Source of the DNA: Olsenella sp. oral taxon 807
GTDB taxonomy: Bacteria > Actinomycetota > Coriobacteriia > Coriobacteriales > Atopobiaceae
Length of the DNA: 64,000 bases
Reading direction: 5' to 3'
Assembly (NCBI RefSeq): GCF_001189515.2
Contig: NZ_CP012069.2
Span: 930,001 to 994,000, forward strand
Positions 25,320 to 34,886 of this stretch are shown here, piece after piece; position 1 is the stretch's first letter; every line of letters begins with the position of its first letter. The notes below the pieces were generated by a model that saw only the letters and a list, made by a program, of their open reading frames with translations, was not told the DNA's origin and did not search any database. Position numbers and translations under genes: made by a program.

Positions 25320-26012
25320 TTAGCGCATCGACAATGAAACTCCCACGACAAGCGCGAAGAGCGCCGTCATAAGCGCAACGAGGAGGCCGTCCTTCGGGCT
25401 GAATTCGGCTATCTGGTACTGCGTCTTCTCACACGGATAGCTGATGCCCCGCGTCTCGGCGGAGGCGGAAAGCTCGGTGGCGGTCATCAGGACCCTCATG
25501 AGAATCGGCACGATGAAGGCCTCGTACGTCTGGGCAGGATGGGCGAGAACGCGTCGCAACGACAAGCCGACCCCCCTCGTCTTTAACCCCTGTTTTATAT
25601 AGATGGCATCCTGCATGATGGAAGGTAGGAAGCGCAGGGCGACGGCAAACGGGATGATCACGACCTGGGGGACATGGCTCGACCGCAGCGACGAGATGAG
25701 CTCCGAGATCTCCGTCGTCTGAAAAAGCAGGCTTAGTCCGAGCGCGATCGTGAGCATGCGAAGGAAGAAGAACTGTATGACCGATGCGAGGTGCGCCGGC
25801 ACCACCTGCGCCAGCAGGAACAGCAGGACGTAGACGGCCACATAGGCAAGCGCGTCTTTCCAGATGCCCGCCAACAGGGCAAACAGGAGCACGATCCCGA
25901 ACAGGAGCGCCCCGGTGACGCCCCCGCCCAGCGAAAAGGCCAGCGTCGATGTGAGCAGGACCAGTAGCAGCTTAACACGGGGGTCGTAGCGCAATCCAAC
26001 GGACTGTATCAC
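25320..26012 (-). CDS. ECF transporter transmembrane component (second system)
   Basis: EcfT-like protein, 230 residues, five to six membrane segments. The coupling motif KTRGVGLSLRR lies near residue 150 and a second ASAETRGISY near residue 185. It overlaps the ATPase gene stop by four bases and precedes the S component by 27. It is dedicated to this operon (group I arrangement), distinct from the general EcfT at 6.4 kb. Confidence 0.85.
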   Translation of the reverse strand: MIQSVGLRYDPRVKLLLVLLTSTLAFSLGGGVTGALLFGIVLLFALLAGIWKDALAYVAVYVLLFLLAQVVPAHLASVIQFFFLRMLTIALGLSLLFQTTEISELISSLRSSHVPQVVIIPFAVALRFLPSIMQDAIYIKQGLKTRGVGLSLRRVLAHPAQTYEAFIVPILMRVLMTATELSASAETRGISYPCEKTQYQIAEFSPKDGLLVALMTALFALVVGVSLSMR

Positions 26013-27517
26013 AGGAGACCACCGCCGAGCATGATCTGTCGGGTCCTTTCCAGCGCCGCCTGCGAGGATAGGGGAAAGTCATCGGCTATGCGTCCCTCGG
26101 CGAGCGCAAGGACCCGCGTTGCCGTGAGGTCTACGAGCTCGATGTCGTGCGTGATGACGAAGACGAGCCTTCCCGATTCCCGAAGTTGGTTGATGGCCTG
26201 AGCAACCGCGCACATGTTGCCCCAGTCCAAGCCGCTCGTCGGCTCGTCGAGCACGACGATGGGTTTGCTGGAGGCCATGGCGGTGCCGATGGTCAGGCGC
26301 TGCTTTTGGCCCCCCGAGAGCGCGTAGGGGTGATGCTGCGCGAAGTCGGTGAGGTTGAGCATGTCGAGGATGCCGGCGATCCTTTCGTCGATGTCGCTCG
26401 CCCGCTCGTTGCCGAGGCGCAGCTCCTCCACGGCGCTCTCTTTGTACAGCTGGTGATCCGCTTCCTGCATGACGAAGTACGCGTAGTCGCTGAGCCGCTT
26501 TTGCCTCACCTGTGACCCAGCTACAACGAAGCGTCCGTTCCTGCAGGGGATCAACCCCGCCAGCACTTTGCCCAGGGTCGTCTTTCCACTTCCGTTGCGC
26601 CCGATTAAGGCGATGACCTCGCCCTTCCACGCGCTGAGCGAAACGTCGTCGAGCAGCAAGGGCTCGCCCCTGTAGGAAAACCTGACGTGACTTGCTCGGA
26701 GGAACACATCCCCCCTGCAGGGGGGAGCGGGCGGCGAAGCGTGCCTAAGCGATCCCAGGTCGAATGCGCGCAACTGCTTGTCGTGCAGGGCGTCGGCCGT
26801 CATCAGCTCCATATGGCTGCCCGCGCTGTCCTCGATAACCCGTCCCTGTCGCATGACTATGATGTGGTCTACAAGACCTGCCAGCCAGAACAGGCGGTGC
26901 TCCGAGACCACGATGGTGTGCCCAGCTTCCTTCAGGGCAGCAAGTACGTCTCTGACCTGGAGAACCGTGGCACTATCTAAGTTCGCCGTCGGTTCATCGA
27001 GGACGTATATCCCTGGGTTGAGGGTTGCCGCCGCAATGAACGCAACCTTCTGGCGTTGCCCGCTCGATAGCGAGAAGATGCTTTTCCCTTTCAGGTCCCC
27101 CATGCCCAGGGTGGCGAAGGAGTCGTCCACCCTCCTCACGATCTCCTCGTGCGCAACGCCGTAGTTCTCACACGCAAACGCGGCTTCCCCATCACTGCTC
27201 GTCGTGAAGAACTGGCTCCTGGGATCCTGAAAAATTGAAGCGACCAGCTTCCCCGCGTCTCCGGGGGTCGTCTCCTTGATAGAACGGCCGCCGACCAGGA
27301 CCTCGCCGCTCAGCTCGCCCCTGAAGAAATGAGGGATCAGGCAGTTGACGCATCGCGTGAGCGTCGTCTTGCCGCTACCGCTCTCGCCGGTGACCAGTAC
27401 CAGCTCGCCTGCGTCGATGGTGATGTCGACGTTCTGCAGGCTCCTCTTGTCCTGGCCCTCGTATTGGAACGAGACGTCGTCGAAGCGGATGAGCGGTTCT
27501 TGTGCGCCCCCTTGCAT
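26009..27517 (-). CDS. ECF ATPase, two ABC domains fused (second system)
   Basis: A 502-residue tandem ABC ATPase for the dedicated ECF transporter. Domain 1: Walker A TGESGSGKTTLTR, signature LSSGQRQK, Walker B YVLDEPTANLD. Domain 2: IGRNGSGKTTLGK, LSGGQKQR, VVLDEPTSGLD. ATG 27517 (MQGGAQEPLIRFDDVSF) is chosen because the domain begins there and it falls 7 bases after the upstream gene's stop; the longer frame extends into that gene. It is the same architecture as the ATPase at 4.8 kb. Confidence 0.9.
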   Translation of the reverse strand: MQGGAQEPLIRFDDVSFQYEGQDKRSLQNVDITIDAGELVLVTGESGSGKTTLTRCVNCLIPHFFRGELSGEVLVGGRSIKETTPGDAGKLVASIFQDPRSQFFTTSSDGEAAFACENYGVAHEEIVRRVDDSFATLGMGDLKGKSIFSLSSGQRQKVAFIAAATLNPGIYVLDEPTANLDSATVLQVRDVLAALKEAGHTIVVSEHRLFWLAGLVDHIIVMRQGRVIEDSAGSHMELMTADALHDKQLRAFDLGSLRHASPPAPPCRGDVFLRASHVRFSYRGEPLLLDDVSLSAWKGEVIALIGRNGSGKTTLGKVLAGLIPCRNGRFVVAGSQVRQKRLSDYAYFVMQEADHQLYKESAVEELRLGNERASDIDERIAGILDMLNLTDFAQHHPYALSGGQKQRLTIGTAMASSKPIVVLDEPTSGLDWGNMCAVAQAINQLRESGRLVFVITHDIELVDLTATRVLALAEGRIADDFPLSSQAALERTRQIMLGGGLL

Positions 27518-27524
27518 GCTGGGC

Positions 27525-29249
27525 TTACAGCCTCCACTCGATCGACTGCGTGCGGCATCGGATGAACCTGCTGTATATTCCGTCTTGGCTTGCCAGCTGC
27601 TCATGAGTCCCCTTTTGGGCGATTTTGCCCTGGTCGATAACGACGATCTGATCCGCATGGCGAACCGTCGAGAGCCTATGGGCTATCGAGATGAGGGTCT
27701 TGTCCCTCGTAAGCTCGCGTATGGCAGACAGAAGCTCTTTTTCGTTTTCCGGGTCCACGCTGGAGGTGGCCTCGTCCAAGATGACGATAGGCGCATCTTT
27801 CAGAATGGCTCGCGCGATGCTGACCCGTTGGGCCTCTCCGCCCGAAAGCGTCGAGCCGCCAGCCCCGACAACCGTGTCGTACCCGTCCGGCAGGGCTTCG
27901 ATGAACTCGTGGCAGCGCGCCTTCTTCGCGGCCTCGATGACCTCCGTCCGGCTTGCCTCGGGCCTTCCGAAGCGGATGTTGCTCTCGATCGTGTCATGGA
28001 AGAGGTAGACGTTCTGGAAGACCATGCTGACGAGCGAAAGGAGGCTGCCGCAGGTGTACTCGCGCACGTCGTGCCCCCCGACAAAGACGGAGCCCGACTG
28101 GACGTCCCAGAACCGCGCTATCAGATTGCACAGCGTCGTCTTTCCCGAGCCCGAGGGACCCACGATGGCGCACGTGGTGTTTTGGGGGATGTTCAGGTTG
28201 ATGCCCGTCAGCACCTCGCGGCTCCCATAGGCGAAGGCCACGTCTTTGAACTCTATGTCGTACGAGGCGGGGGCTATATCGTCCCCGCCCTCGTCGAGGA
28301 GGGGAATGTCGGCTATCGAATCGAGGCGGTCGAGCTGCGTCGTGAGCAGCTTGCTCAGAAACGCCCCGTCGCCCAGGAGCTCCAGCTCCATGAAGACGAT
28401 AAAGGCGCAGACGATGAACAGGAGGCAGGAGGACAGGGAGATGGTTCCTCGCAGGTAGAGCAATGCCGCTACCAAAAACATCAGGCAGCTTGCGATCTTG
28501 AACACAGCTTCGTACAGCTTCATGGCGCCCGCCGTCGCGTGCGTCACTTCCAGGTCGCTTCTCAGCTTGTTCTCGAAGGCTTCGTCCACCTTGCCTTTGC
28601 TCTCCCTGCCCTTCCCGAAGGATCGCAGGATGGAGATGCCCCGAATGTACTCCAAGGCACTGCCGACCAAGCGCTCTTGGGCACCCTGCATATCCTTCGT
28701 ATGGGCTCCCGCCCGCCTTCTGATGAGGGCGAGGACGGCCGTGCCCGCCAGGATGCTCGCGAGGGAGACGAGCCCGATCGGCAGGCAGGCAAGGCAGAGC
28801 ATCAGGGTCATGGCGAGAGCCTGTGCGAAGCCGCCGACGAGGAACGTGAGGGCCAGCATGCAATTGCCCTCCAAGTCAGATATGGTTGTCGTGAGCACTG
28901 TCTGGATGGTGCCCAGGTTGCCTTCCGTGAAATAGCCCATGGGGGCCCGCTTCAGCTGCTCGCCGATCTCGAGCCGCCTATCTCGGAAGATGTCGTACCC
29001 TGCCACGCTCATCGTGATGTTGGTAAGGTACTGGAACAAAAACCGGCCCGCGACACTTAAGGTGACGATGGTGAATGCCTGTCCTATAATCGTGGCGGTG
29101 AGTGTGTTGATGTTGGCCATGATCAGCAATAGGGCAAAGAAAGGAAGCGCAGCGCAACATGACTTTAGAGTACTGAATACTATGCCGGCAATCACGCGCG
29201 GCCGATATGCACCGGACAAGGCAAGTATTCTTTTGACGATAGCAAACAT
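27525..29249 (-). CDS. ABC half-exporter (membrane + ATPase), subunit 2
   Basis: About 574 residues: six-helix ABC membrane domain (about 1-310) fused to an ATPase domain with Walker A GPSGSGKTTLC, signature TLSGGEAQR, Walker B VILDEATSSVD and H-loop SIAHRLSTVRHAD. ATG 29249 has AGGGGG upstream and starts the membrane domain (MFAIVKRILALSG). Longer versions of this frame are out-of-phase readings of the preceding gene. It pairs with the next upstream gene, 8 bases away, as a heterodimer of the IrtAB/YbtPQ or MdlAB type. Confidence 0.88.
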   Translation of the reverse strand: MFAIVKRILALSGAYRPRVIAGIVFSTLKSCCAALPFFALLLIMANINTLTATIIGQAFTIVTLSVAGRFLFQYLTNITMSVAGYDIFRDRRLEIGEQLKRAPMGYFTEGNLGTIQTVLTTTISDLEGNCMLALTFLVGGFAQALAMTLMLCLACLPIGLVSLASILAGTAVLALIRRRAGAHTKDMQGAQERLVGSALEYIRGISILRSFGKGRESKGKVDEAFENKLRSDLEVTHATAGAMKLYEAVFKIASCLMFLVAALLYLRGTISLSSCLLFIVCAFIVFMELELLGDGAFLSKLLTTQLDRLDSIADIPLLDEGGDDIAPASYDIEFKDVAFAYGSREVLTGINLNIPQNTTCAIVGPSGSGKTTLCNLIARFWDVQSGSVFVGGHDVREYTCGSLLSLVSMVFQNVYLFHDTIESNIRFGRPEASRTEVIEAAKKARCHEFIEALPDGYDTVVGAGGSTLSGGEAQRVSIARAILKDAPIVILDEATSSVDPENEKELLSAIRELTRDKTLISIAHRLSTVRHADQIVVIDQGKIAQKGTHEQLASQDGIYSRFIRCRTQSIEWRL

Positions 29250-29257
29250 GCGGCCCC

Positions 29258-31021
29258 CTATGCCAACTCGGCTACGCTGACGTAGTCGTTCCAGAGTCGT
29301 TGATAGAGTGGGCAGGATGCTAGGAGTTCGGACTGGGTTCCACGGCCCACAAGCTTGCCGTGGTCGAGTACCAGGATCTGGTCGGCGCCCTGAATCGTAG
29401 AGAGCCGATGGGCCACCACGATGAGGGTCTTGTCGCGGACAAGCTCGCTGAGCGCTTGTTGGATTAAACGCTCGTTTTCCGGATCGGCATAAGCAGTGGC
29501 TTCGTCGAGGATAACGACGGGCGCATCCGCCAGGATGGCCCGGGCAATCGTGATACGCTGGCGCTCGCCACCCGACATTCTGTTGCCAGCATCGCCAGCA
29601 TCGGTGTCGTATCCGTCCTCCAACTGAACGATAAAGTCGTGGCAGCACGCGGCCTTCGCAGCCAGCTCCACCTCTTCGTCGGTTGCGCTGGGCCTTCCAA
29701 GGCGGATGTTCTCGCGGATGCTCTCGTTGAAAAGGAAGTTGTCTTGGGAGACGTAGCTTATCGCGCCCGTCATCTGCCGAGATGGGATGTCCCTGATGTC
29801 GGCTCCCCTGAAAACGACACGCCCTTCCTGGGGATCCCAGAAGCCTGCCATCAGCTTCGCGATGGTCGACTTGCCGGAGCCCGATGGCCCCACTATGGCA
29901 CAAACGGTTCTTGGCTCGACGACGAACGAGACGTCCTTCAAGACCGTGGCGTCACCGTAGGAGAACCATACGTGCTCGAAGCGATATGCCGTATCGTCTA
30001 GCGGAATGTCCTGCTCGGGGCGCTTCAACTCGGCCTTTTCGAGAAACGCCTGGATGGTGGCGAGGTGGGCGCGAACCATATTGAACTGCTCGGAGTATCT
30101 TGCCACGCGCATCAGGGGTGCGATGAATCCTATGGGAAGGATGATGCAGACAATAAAGGCCGGGAGGGAAGTCGACCCCTCCTTGTAGAGCCATGCGCCT
30201 ACGGGAAGGGTCACGAGCAGGGTGGTGGGCATGACTGCCTGCGCCATCGCCGACCAGAACCAGCTCTGCCTCCACCAAGACAGGGTACTGTCATGAAAGG
30301 AGCCGACGGCCTCGCTGAACTTCCCATAGGAGGAGGTCCCTTGATTAAACGCCTTGATAACCTCGATGCCCCCCACGTATTCGACGAGGGTGCTGTTCAT
30401 GGCGTTTTGGGAGCTCGTGTACGTTGCGCTCCTGCTCTTATAGTCGCGCATCATGCCCGCATAGCACAGAAGGCCGAGTGGGATGGTGGCAAGGGCCGCC
30501 AAGCCCATGCGCCAGTCGAGGGTGAACACCACCACGATGCAGCAAAACGGCGCCACAACGTTGGATGTTACCTCGGGCATGAAGTGCGCCATGGAATCCT
30601 CGAGCTTTGAGACGGTATCCACCATGAGGGTCTTGAAGTCCCCCGCGGGGGTTTCCAGCAAGACGCCCAAAGGAACGCGAAACATCTTTTCCGCTATCGC
30701 GCTGCGCATGTTCTTCAGGATTCGATACGTCGCCTTGTGCGACATGAGGGTGGAGATGAAGGTCAAGGCCAGCCTGAGCAGCTGACCACCTAAGGCGACG
30801 GCGAAGAGGGCGAGCGCGCCTGACGTGGTGGCCGTGCCATCTAAGAGGCTTTCGACCATGATGGCAACGGCCGCAAAGGGGAGCATCCCGAAAAGCTCGC
30901 CGCATATGGCCAAGACCACTGATGCATACAGATGTTTCGCATAAGGACCCGCATGGTCAAGCAGCTGGCGTACGGAACTTGAACGATGGTCTGCTGCGCC
31001 GCTCGTTTTCACTATGCCCAT
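29258..31021 (-). CDS. ABC half-exporter (membrane + ATPase), subunit 1
   Basis: About 587 residues, same layout: membrane domain to ~330, then Walker A GPSGSGKSTIAK, signature MSGGERQR, Walker B VILDEATAYADPE, H-loop VAHRLSTIQGAD. ATG 31021 (MGIVKTSG) is preferred because GGTGG precedes it; ATG 31033 is an alternative. It follows the TetR gene by 46 bases. Half-exporter pairs next to a dedicated ECF importer recall systems that handle siderophores or haem (IrtAB and YbtPQ work as importers), but direction and substrate cannot be read from sequence. Confidence 0.88.
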   Translation of the reverse strand: MGIVKTSGAADHRSSSVRQLLDHAGPYAKHLYASVVLAICGELFGMLPFAAVAIMVESLLDGTATTSGALALFAVALGGQLLRLALTFISTLMSHKATYRILKNMRSAIAEKMFRVPLGVLLETPAGDFKTLMVDTVSKLEDSMAHFMPEVTSNVVAPFCCIVVVFTLDWRMGLAALATIPLGLLCYAGMMRDYKSRSATYTSSQNAMNSTLVEYVGGIEVIKAFNQGTSSYGKFSEAVGSFHDSTLSWWRQSWFWSAMAQAVMPTTLLVTLPVGAWLYKEGSTSLPAFIVCIILPIGFIAPLMRVARYSEQFNMVRAHLATIQAFLEKAELKRPEQDIPLDDTAYRFEHVWFSYGDATVLKDVSFVVEPRTVCAIVGPSGSGKSTIAKLMAGFWDPQEGRVVFRGADIRDIPSRQMTGAISYVSQDNFLFNESIRENIRLGRPSATDEEVELAAKAACCHDFIVQLEDGYDTDAGDAGNRMSGGERQRITIARAILADAPVVILDEATAYADPENERLIQQALSELVRDKTLIVVAHRLSTIQGADQILVLDHGKLVGRGTQSELLASCPLYQRLWNDYVSVAELA

Positions 31022-31067
31022 CCTTGCCACCATTATTATCCGTATCTTACTGAAAATAACGAGACCA

Positions 31068-31715
31068 TTACTTCGCGGACAAGCCAAGAATGCCGTACCA
31101 CCCGTAGTGATGGAACGTTACGATGCTCTTTATGTAGTCCTTCGCTTGTTCGTAGGGGATGTCGCGGACGATGCATTCGCATACCGCGCTTATATATCCA
31201 CGTGTCAGCATATGCACTTCGGTCTCGCTTGGCCTGTGGGAAGCCAGGCCGGTCTCGTACGCAGCGTCGATGAAGGCCATATTCTGTGCCGCATAACGCT
31301 CTGAGATCGTTTCGGTGAAATCTTCCGCAGATGACCCCTGCGCACACTTCAGAAGCAGCCTGAACTCATCACAGTGCTCGTACATGTAATCGATGTAATC
31401 CATCACCTGGGCATATGTCTGCTCGACGGAGTCGGAGTCAAGTGCCTTCTGGATACCGGCGGCGTCGCACCCATCGCGGTCGAGACGGGCGACTGTGAAT
31501 TCGGACACTTCCTTCACAAGTGTGAGGAACAGGTCGTTCTTGTCTTTGAAGTGTCGGTAGATAGCTCCGGTGGTCACCTGGGCGGCAGAAGCGATCGACT
31601 TGAGCTGCGCTGCCCTGTACCCCTTCGCAAGGAATTCGGCTTTCGCGCACTCCAAGATGCGCTCTCTCGTCAAATCAGAGCAGTACGTCACGCAGCGTCT
31701 CCCTTTGATAATCAT
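31068..31715 (-). CDS. TetR-family regulator of the ABC-ECF operon
   Basis: A 215-residue one-domain-pair repressor. The DNA-binding HTH is at about residues 16-62 (TRERILECAKAEFLAKGY ... TGAIYRHFKDKNDLF). The C-terminal ligand domain is unspecific. First gene of the operon, so it probably represses itself and the five transporter genes, acting at the repeats that overlap the promoter just upstream. A later start (for example at TRERILE) would also keep the HTH. Confidence 0.88.
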   Translation of the reverse strand: MIIKGRRCVTYCSDLTRERILECAKAEFLAKGYRAAQLKSIASAAQVTTGAIYRHFKDKNDLFLTLVKEVSEFTVARLDRDGCDAAGIQKALDSDSVEQTYAQVMDYIDYMYEHCDEFRLLLKCAQGSSAEDFTETISERYAAQNMAFIDAAYETGLASHRPSETEVHMLTRGYISAVCECIVRDIPYEQAKDYIKSIVTFHHYGWYGILGLSAK

Positions 31716-31768
31716 ACTATCTTTGATAAACCGGCTATCTTTATAGCATAGATTATCGAGAAAGTAAA
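31703..31768 (-). promoter_or_regulatory. Promoter and operator of the TetR-ABC-ECF operon
   Basis: On the minus strand, TTTACT (31763-31768), 17 bases, TATAAA (31740-31745): a good sigma-70 promoter. Overlapping and downstream on the plus strand are CTATCTTT copies at 31717 and 31735, CTTTGATAA at 31703 and 31721, and a GCTAT-CTTT-ATAGC palindrome (31734-31747) on the -10. This repeat cluster is the obvious TetR-protein target. Confidence 0.65.
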
Positions 31769-32088
31769 GAATGGCAGACTCTTTGGGGTTTCTGACGGGC
31801 AGTTTCGCTACGCCTTAACATGGCTTGCTCGCGTCTTGATTCCTCGAAAAGATGAAGCGAGGTGACTCGAAAAGCGTAGTTGAGTTCGTTCGAAAACAAT
31901 AGATGGGGTTTCTCTACATAGAGGGGTTTCCGGGCACGGCGGCGCGCAGTTGCTTGCATCAACGCCTCGTTCCGTACTCACCCCTGCTTTTCGCCTGCTC
32001 ATTTTTGAATTTCAGCGTGGCAAGATGGGAGAGTCATGTACGCGATGAAGTACTATGAGGCTAATAGTGATGAGTTGGAAGGGGGGCC
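31769..32088. other. Intergenic, no credible gene
   Basis: Weak open frames on the minus strand lack start sites and similarity. A stretch near 31777-31800 (TGGGGTTTCTGACGGGCAG) resembles one at 34728-34750 (CGGGGTTTCTGGTGGGTAG), suggesting an old dispersed repeat. Confidence 0.4.
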
Positions 32089-32586
32089 ATGGCGAGGGGC
32101 GAGTCTGGGCACCTGCCCTATGCGGGCGTGGGCCCCCTCTATGTTGTCGCCATCATCGGGGTGACGGTGCTCGGCATAGCCTTGGGACAGCTCGGCCTGA
32201 TCCCCTGCGTGGGCTGGCCGGTCCCGAACGCCGCACGTATTGCTCTGGGCATCGCGCTGGTCGTGCTTGGGGTCGCGATGTGGCTGGCGGCATTCTTTGG
32301 CGCGGGCATAGACGATGGGATCCGTGAGAACCAGCTTGTGACCACAGGTGTCTACGCGTGGGTGAGAAATCCGATCTACGTGGCCTTTGCCATGGCGTGC
32401 ACGGGGGCGATCGTGATGGCGGACAATGTCTGGCTGCTCGCTCTGCCCCTCCTGTTCTGGGCGTTCCTCACGCTGCTCATGCGGCACACCGAGGAGCGAT
32501 GGCTCCTGGATCTCCATGGTAGCGTGTATCGCGCGTATTGTGAGCGCGTCAACCGCTGCATACCCTGGCTGCCACGTCGGCGCTAA
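32089..32586 (+). CDS. Isoprenylcysteine methyltransferase-like membrane protein
   Basis: A 165-residue protein with about four hydrophobic segments, of the ICMT/PEMT-like methyltransferase class. The SAM-binding core is recognised by QLVTTGVYAWVRNPIYVAF (about 82-100), the conserved RNPxY motif, and a later Glu-rich EERWLLDLHGSVYRAYCERV with the typical Y...Y...V spacing. ATG 32089 follows GGAAGGGGGG. The natural substrate of bacterial members is generally unknown. Confidence 0.8.
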   Translation: MARGESGHLPYAGVGPLYVVAIIGVTVLGIALGQLGLIPCVGWPVPNAARIALGIALVVLGVAMWLAAFFGAGIDDGIRENQLVTTGVYAWVRNPIYVAFAMACTGAIVMADNVWLLALPLLFWAFLTLLMRHTEERWLLDLHGSVYRAYCERVNRCIPWLPRRR

Positions 32587-32975
32587 GGCCTGTCCGTCAA
32601 GGCGTGCGTGAAGCCAGCTCTCCTTGCAGCCACCGGTTGCGGGAGAAAGAACATCGTATGCCAGAAGTGGCGTTCGTGTCGGGTGTGGTCGAGCATGACA
32701 CCATGCGGCCGTTAGACGTATGCCGACGATGACAGCCCATGCTCGCAGCCGACGATCGTCGCGCATCTCGCACGACGGGCGCTAACGTCACCGAGCCATT
32801 GCATGGACTGGTGGCGTAATGTGTGCGGCTGGTGGCAGGCGGGTGTGTCCGTTGTTGTCGTGGTCCCTTCGCTACTACAATTTCTCAGGCTGGCAAACGT
32901 AGTCGAGATCGTCCGCGTGCGCCACCCGAGCCGGCCACATGCGTCATGTCGTAACGCACATGAGAAGGGACTTCC
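32587..32975. other. Intergenic with a copy of the XRE upstream repeat
   Basis: No gene recognised. A segment at about 32660-32732 aligns with 34793-34872, just upstream of the XRE regulator gene: GTGTGGTYGAGCATGA, CCATGC and GACGATGACAG/GACGACGACAG blocks match in order. Possibly a duplicated regulatory region. Confidence 0.5.
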
Positions 32976-34592
32976 GTGCCAAGCTTGTCAGATCAAATTG
33001 CCTCGCGGCGCACCTTCGCCATCATCTCGCACCCCGATGCGGGCAAGACGACCCTCACCGAGAAGCTGCTGCTCTATACCGGTAGCATACAGACGGCGGG
33101 CTCCGTCAAGGGCAAGGCGAGTGCGCGCCATGCGGTCTCTGACTGGATGGACATCGAGAAGGAGCGCGGCATCAGCGTGACCTCGTCGGTGCTGCAGTTC
33201 ACGTACGACGGCTACTGCGTCAACATCCTCGACACCCCCGGCCACCAGGACTTCTCCGAAGACACCTATCGCACGCTCATGGCCGCCGACGCCGCCGTCA
33301 TGGTCATCGACGGCGCGAAGGGCGTCGAAGCCCAGACCAAGAAGCTCTTCAAGGTGTGCACGCTGCGCCACATCCCCATCTTCACCTTCGTGAACAAACT
33401 CGACCGCGACGCGCGCGACCCCTTTGACCTCATGGAGGAGATCGAGACGGTGCTCGGCATCGGCACCTACCCCATGAACTGGCCCATCGGCAGCGGCCGC
33501 GGCTTTCGCGGCGTGTTCGACCGCGCCGCGCGCCGCGTGCTCGCCTTCGAGGGCGACGGCCATGCCAACGCCACGAAGCGGGTGGACGAGGTCGAGGCCG
33601 AGCTGGGAGACCCTGCCCTCGACGAGCTCATAGGCGAGGAGAATCACCGGAATCTGGGCGATGACATCGAGCTCCTCGATGGTGCCGACAACGAGTTTGA
33701 CCTCGAGGCCGTGCACACGGGCAAGCTCACCCCGGTGTTCTTTGGCTCGGCGCTCACCAACTTTGGCGTGGGGCCCTTTCTCAGGGACTTCCTGTGTCTG
33801 GCTCCCGCACCCCTGGCCTACATGGACAGGCTTACGGGCGAGAAGGTGGACCCCTCTCGCAACGACTTCTCTGGCTTCGTCTTCAAGATCCAGGCGAACA
33901 TGGACAAGAACCACCGTGACCGCATCGCCTTCGTGCGCATCTGCTCGGGCAAGTTCGAGCGTGGCATGGATGCCCAGCACGTGCAGGGCAAGCGCAGGAT
34001 CAAGCTCGCGTGCGGCACGGCAATGATGGCCGACGATCGTGCGACGGTGGACGAGGCGTACGCCGGCGACGTCGTGGGCCTCTTTGACCCGGGCCTGTTC
34101 TCGATCGGCGACACCGTCTGCGCGGGCAGGCGACAGGTGGAGTATCCCAGCATCCCGACCTTCGCTCCCGAGCACTTCGCACGCATCACGCAGGTTGACA
34201 CGCTCAAGCGCAAGCAGTTCATCAAGGGGATGGAGGAGCTTGCCCAGGAGGGTGCCGTTCAGATCTTTCGCGAGCTCGGTACCGGCATGGAGAGTGTCAT
34301 CGTGGGCGTGGTGGGCGTGCTGCAGCTCGACGTGCTCGAGCGGCGCCTGAGGAGCGAGTATGGCGTGGAGGTCATGCGCCAGCCGCTTCCGTACTCGGAG
34401 ATTCGCTGGATAGTCAACAGTCCAGACGACATCGACGTCGCAAGGTTGAATCTCTCTAGGGACACCTGCCGTGTCGAGGACATGCGGGGCGGGAGGCTCC
34501 TGCTGTTTACCAACGAGTGGAACGTCGATTGGGCCATCGAGCGAAATCCCGACCTCAGGCTCTCGGAATTCGGTAACGTCTCCCTCTCGTGA
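32976..34592 (+). CDS. prfC: Peptide chain release factor 3
   Basis: GTPase that recycles RF1/RF2 after termination. The product has 538 residues. G1 is HPDAGKTTLTEKLLLYTG (~20), switch/G2 region ERGISVTSSVLQF, G3 DTPGHQDFSEDTYRTL, G4 NKLDRDARDP; domain II and the RF3-specific C-terminal domain (ERRLRSEYGVEVMRQPLPYS) follow. The start is GTG 32976 with AGAAGGGA upstream. Long antisense frames over this gene are shadows. Single gene, flanked by intergenic repeats. Confidence 0.95.
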   Translation: MPSLSDQIASRRTFAIISHPDAGKTTLTEKLLLYTGSIQTAGSVKGKASARHAVSDWMDIEKERGISVTSSVLQFTYDGYCVNILDTPGHQDFSEDTYRTLMAADAAVMVIDGAKGVEAQTKKLFKVCTLRHIPIFTFVNKLDRDARDPFDLMEEIETVLGIGTYPMNWPIGSGRGFRGVFDRAARRVLAFEGDGHANATKRVDEVEAELGDPALDELIGEENHRNLGDDIELLDGADNEFDLEAVHTGKLTPVFFGSALTNFGVGPFLRDFLCLAPAPLAYMDRLTGEKVDPSRNDFSGFVFKIQANMDKNHRDRIAFVRICSGKFERGMDAQHVQGKRRIKLACGTAMMADDRATVDEAYAGDVVGLFDPGLFSIGDTVCAGRRQVEYPSIPTFAPEHFARITQVDTLKRKQFIKGMEELAQEGAVQIFRELGTGMESVIVGVVGVLQLDVLERRLRSEYGVEVMRQPLPYSEIRWIVNSPDDIDVARLNLSRDTCRVEDMRGGRLLLFTNEWNVDWAIERNPDLRLSEFGNVSLS

Positions 34593-34886
34593 GTGGGTAT
34601 CGGCACGGGTACATTGAGGGACTTTAGAATCATTTAGAGCTTCCACCTGCGGTTGCGAGATGACATACGAGCCCTTTGGGGACATTCGGGAACGCTTGTT
34701 TTCTCTGGATGTCCCCTTTTTGCGGCTCTTCGGGGTTTCTGGTGGGTAGCACGGGCTTTGCTCGCAACTATTGGTTGCGAGAAGAATTGCAAGCTAGAAT
34801 TGGTGGTGCATGTGATGGGTGTGGTTGAGCATGATGCCATGCAGCTGCTAGGCTCATACCAACGACGACAGAGAGAGGTTCCCATC
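34593..34886. other. Intergenic region upstream of XRE regulator, with hairpin
   Basis: Contains CTCGCAAC-TATTG-GTTGCGAG (34761-34781), an 8-bp perfect hairpin, with another GGTTGCGAGA half site at 34653. The segment 34793-34872 is duplicated near 32.7 kb. These are candidate binding sites for the downstream XRE protein. Confidence 0.45.

Noticed and set aside
27345-29060. 571-codon plus-strand ORF over the ABC genes
   Set aside because: Antisense shadow; the minus strand has clear Walker and signature motifs.
29250-29903. N-terminal extension of the second ABC half-exporter
   Set aside because: This is the first exporter gene read out of frame; a good start with Shine-Dalgarno lies at 29249.
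32988-34685. 565-codon minus-strand ORF over prfC
   Set aside because: Antisense shadow created by high third-position GC of prfC; no known protein pattern.
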